Position numbers and translations under genes: made by a program | In this document: positions 62,863 through 64,000 of the stretch, piece by piece | How the letters are laid out: every line of letters starts with the position of its first letter | Position numbering within the stretch: the stretch's first letter is position 1 | The notes under the pieces: model-generated | Databases searched by the model: none | What the model saw: the letters and a program-made list of their open reading frames with translations, nothing else | Told to the model about the DNA's origin: nothing | DNA from: Streptacidiphilus melanogenes | GTDB taxonomy: Bacteria > Actinomycetota > Actinomycetes > Streptomycetales > Streptomycetaceae | Length of the DNA: 64,000 bases | NCBI RefSeq assembly: GCF_000787835.1 | Contig: NZ_BBPP01000022.1 | Span: 62,001 to 126,000, forward strand | Direction: 5' to 3'

Positions 62863-64000
62863 CTACACCTGCTCGAGACGTATCACGACCGACTTGGACG
62901 TCGGGGTGTTGCTCGTCTCGGCAGTGCTGTCCAGCGGGACCAGGACGTTGGTCTCCGGGTAGTACGCAGCCGCGCAGCCGCGGGTCGTCGGGTAGAGGAC
63001 GACCCGGAAGCGCGGCGCCCGGCGCTCGACACCGTCGCGCCACTCGCTGACCAGGTCCACGAAGGCGCCCTCGGCGACGCCGAAGTCCGCCGCGTCCTCG
63101 GGGTGCAGCAGGACCACCCGGCGGCCGCCGGTGATGCCGCGGTAGCGGTCGTCGAGGCCGTAGATCGTGGTGTTGTACTGGTCGTGCGAGCGCAGCGTCT
63201 GGAGCAGCAGGCGGCCCTCCGGCACCTCGGGCGCCGTCATCTCGTTGACGGTGAAGTTCGCCTTGCCCGTGGCGGTCGGGAACGCCCGCTTGTCACGCGG
63301 CCCGTGGGGGAGGGCGAAGCCGCCGGGGGCCTTGATCTTCGCGTTGTAGTCGTCGAAGCCCGGGATGACCCGGGCGATGCGGTCGCGGATGTTGCTGTAG
63401 GAGGCGTTGAAGTCCTCCCAGGGCACCGTGTTCTGCGGGCCGAGGGTGCGCCGCGCCAGTTTGCAGACGATCGCGACCTCGGAGAGCAGGTCCGCCGCCG
63501 GGGGCTTCAGCGCGCCGCGCGAGGCGTGGACCATGCCCATCGAGTCCTCGACGGTGACCTCCTGCGGGCCGGAGGCCTGGCGGTCGAGGTCGGTGCGGCC
63601 GAGCGTCGGCAGGATCAGCGCGCGGGCGCCGGTGACCACGTGCGAGCGGTTGAGCTTGGTCGAGACGTGCACGGTGAGGCGGCAGTTGCGCATGGCCGCC
63701 TCGGTGACCTCCGTGTCCGGCGTCGCCGCGACGAAGTTGCCGCCCATCGCGAAGAAGACCCGCACCTTGCCGTCGCGCATGCCGCGGATGGAGTCGACCA
63801 CGTCCATGCCGTGCTCGCGCGGCGGGTCGAAGTGGAACTCCCGGCCGAGCGAGTCCAGGAACGCGGCGGCGGGGCGCTCGAAGATGCCCATGGTGCGGTC
63901 GCCCTGCACGTTGCTGTGGCCGCGCACGGGGCAGACGCCGGCCCCCGGCCTGCCGACGTTGCCGCGCAGCAGCAGGAAGTTGACGACCTCGCGGATGGTG
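62863..64000 (-). CDS. FdhF/YdeP-family molybdopterin oxidoreductase, C-terminal part
   Basis: The frame is open to the end of the window, so the N-terminal half with the cofactor-contacting and possible Fe-S motifs is outside. Visible parts are FLLLRGNVGRPGAGVCPVRG, HSNVQGDRTMG, VRVFFAMGGNFVAATPD, and a C-terminal MopB_CT-like barrel (YNTTIYGLDDRYRGITGGR, VVLLHPEDA, ending SKSVVIRLEQV). This is the FdhF/YdeP group, formate-dehydrogenase-like but of uncertain substrate in actinobacteria. Converges on the endopeptidase gene with 29 nt between. Confidence 0.9.
   Translation of the reverse strand, partial: TIREVVNFLLLRGNVGRPGAGVCPVRGHSNVQGDRTMGIFERPAAAFLDSLGREFHFDPPREHGMDVVDSIRGMRDGKVRVFFAMGGNFVAATPDTEVTEAAMRNCRLTVHVSTKLNRSHVVTGARALILPTLGRTDLDRQASGPQEVTVEDSMGMVHASRGALKPPAADLLSEVAIVCKLARRTLGPQNTVPWEDFNASYSNIRDRIARVIPGFDDYNAKIKAPGGFALPHGPRDKRAFPTATGKANFTVNEMTAPEVPEGRLLLQTLRSHDQYNTTIYGLDDRYRGITGGRRVVLLHPEDAADFGVAEGAFVDLVSEWRDGVERRAPRFRVVLYPTTRGCAAAYYPETNVLVPLDSTAETSNTPTSKSVVIRLEQV

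Overview
The window is about 64 kb of very GC-rich DNA with strong third-position GC bias, frequent GTG starts and Streptomyces-type gene families (WhiB-like protein, DasR, Ni-superoxide dismutase with its protease, SigB-type sigma factor with anti-sigma partner, fused E2-E1 2-oxoglutarate enzyme). It is chromosomal DNA from a member of the Streptomycetaceae (Streptomyces, Kitasatospora or Streptacidiphilus; genus not decidable from the sequence). From memory, the gene order follows the S. coelicolor core region around SCO5225-SCO5303 (nrdBA, das, pdtaS, wblE, sigH, sodN/sodX, malic enzyme, kgd, lon). The window is therefore mostly conserved core with local insertions. I saw no rRNA, tRNA, CRISPR array or insertion sequence.

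Layout. 1-9.3 kb: the end of an unknown gene, peptide deformylase, class I ribonucleotide reductase nrdAB behind a cobalamin riboswitch and probable NrdR boxes, an acetyltransferase, a secreted protein, a histidine phosphatase, and a sodium:solute symporter with its DUF3311 partner. 9.5-17.2 kb: an amino-sugar (chitobiose) uptake cluster in the order dasA-B-C-D-R on the minus strand, plus a divergent second sugar-binding lipoprotein gene. DasR-type operators lie at all the relevant promoters. 17.5-27.2 kb: a PdtaS-like histidine kinase, a 1320-residue Pls/PosA-family nonribosomal peptide synthetase, a hairpin-dense spacer, wblE with a CRP-like site, a diacylglycerol-kinase-family enzyme, and a SigH-type sigma factor with its regulator.

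27.2-42.4 kb: small enzymes, a Na+/H+ antiporter, an FAD monooxygenase, a large secreted protein whose 3' part is frameshifted, sodN and sodX, a CGNR regulator, malic enzyme, a quinone-oxidoreductase-like protein, a DUF4097-PadR operon, and small membrane or hypothetical proteins. 42.5-53.7 kb: kgd, a two-component system, a spermidine-synthase-like protein, a DUF1028 protein, lon with a HspR operator, and a VOC protein. 53.8-64 kb: an FtsW/RodA-family protein, a beta-propeller lipoprotein coupled to a degenerate polysaccharide deacetylase, an enoyl-CoA hydratase, a Pip/YhgE-like membrane protein, a Pit phosphate transporter behind a PHO box, an NlpC/P60 endopeptidase, and the 3' part of an FdhF/YdeP-type molybdopterin oxidoreductase.

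The most interesting item is the Pls-family synthetase. Its adenylation pocket reads DAESIGTVVK, which points to a basic amino acid, most likely lysine. It also has a carrier domain and three membrane/left-handed-helix modules, the architecture of epsilon-poly-lysine synthetase, and it sits between two genes that I recall as neighbours in S. coelicolor. Other signals are the dual DasA-like binding proteins with DasR operators, two dre-like sites in front of the histidine kinase, tandem G-loop hairpins after the synthetase, and a family of intergenic palindromes found just 3' of genes.
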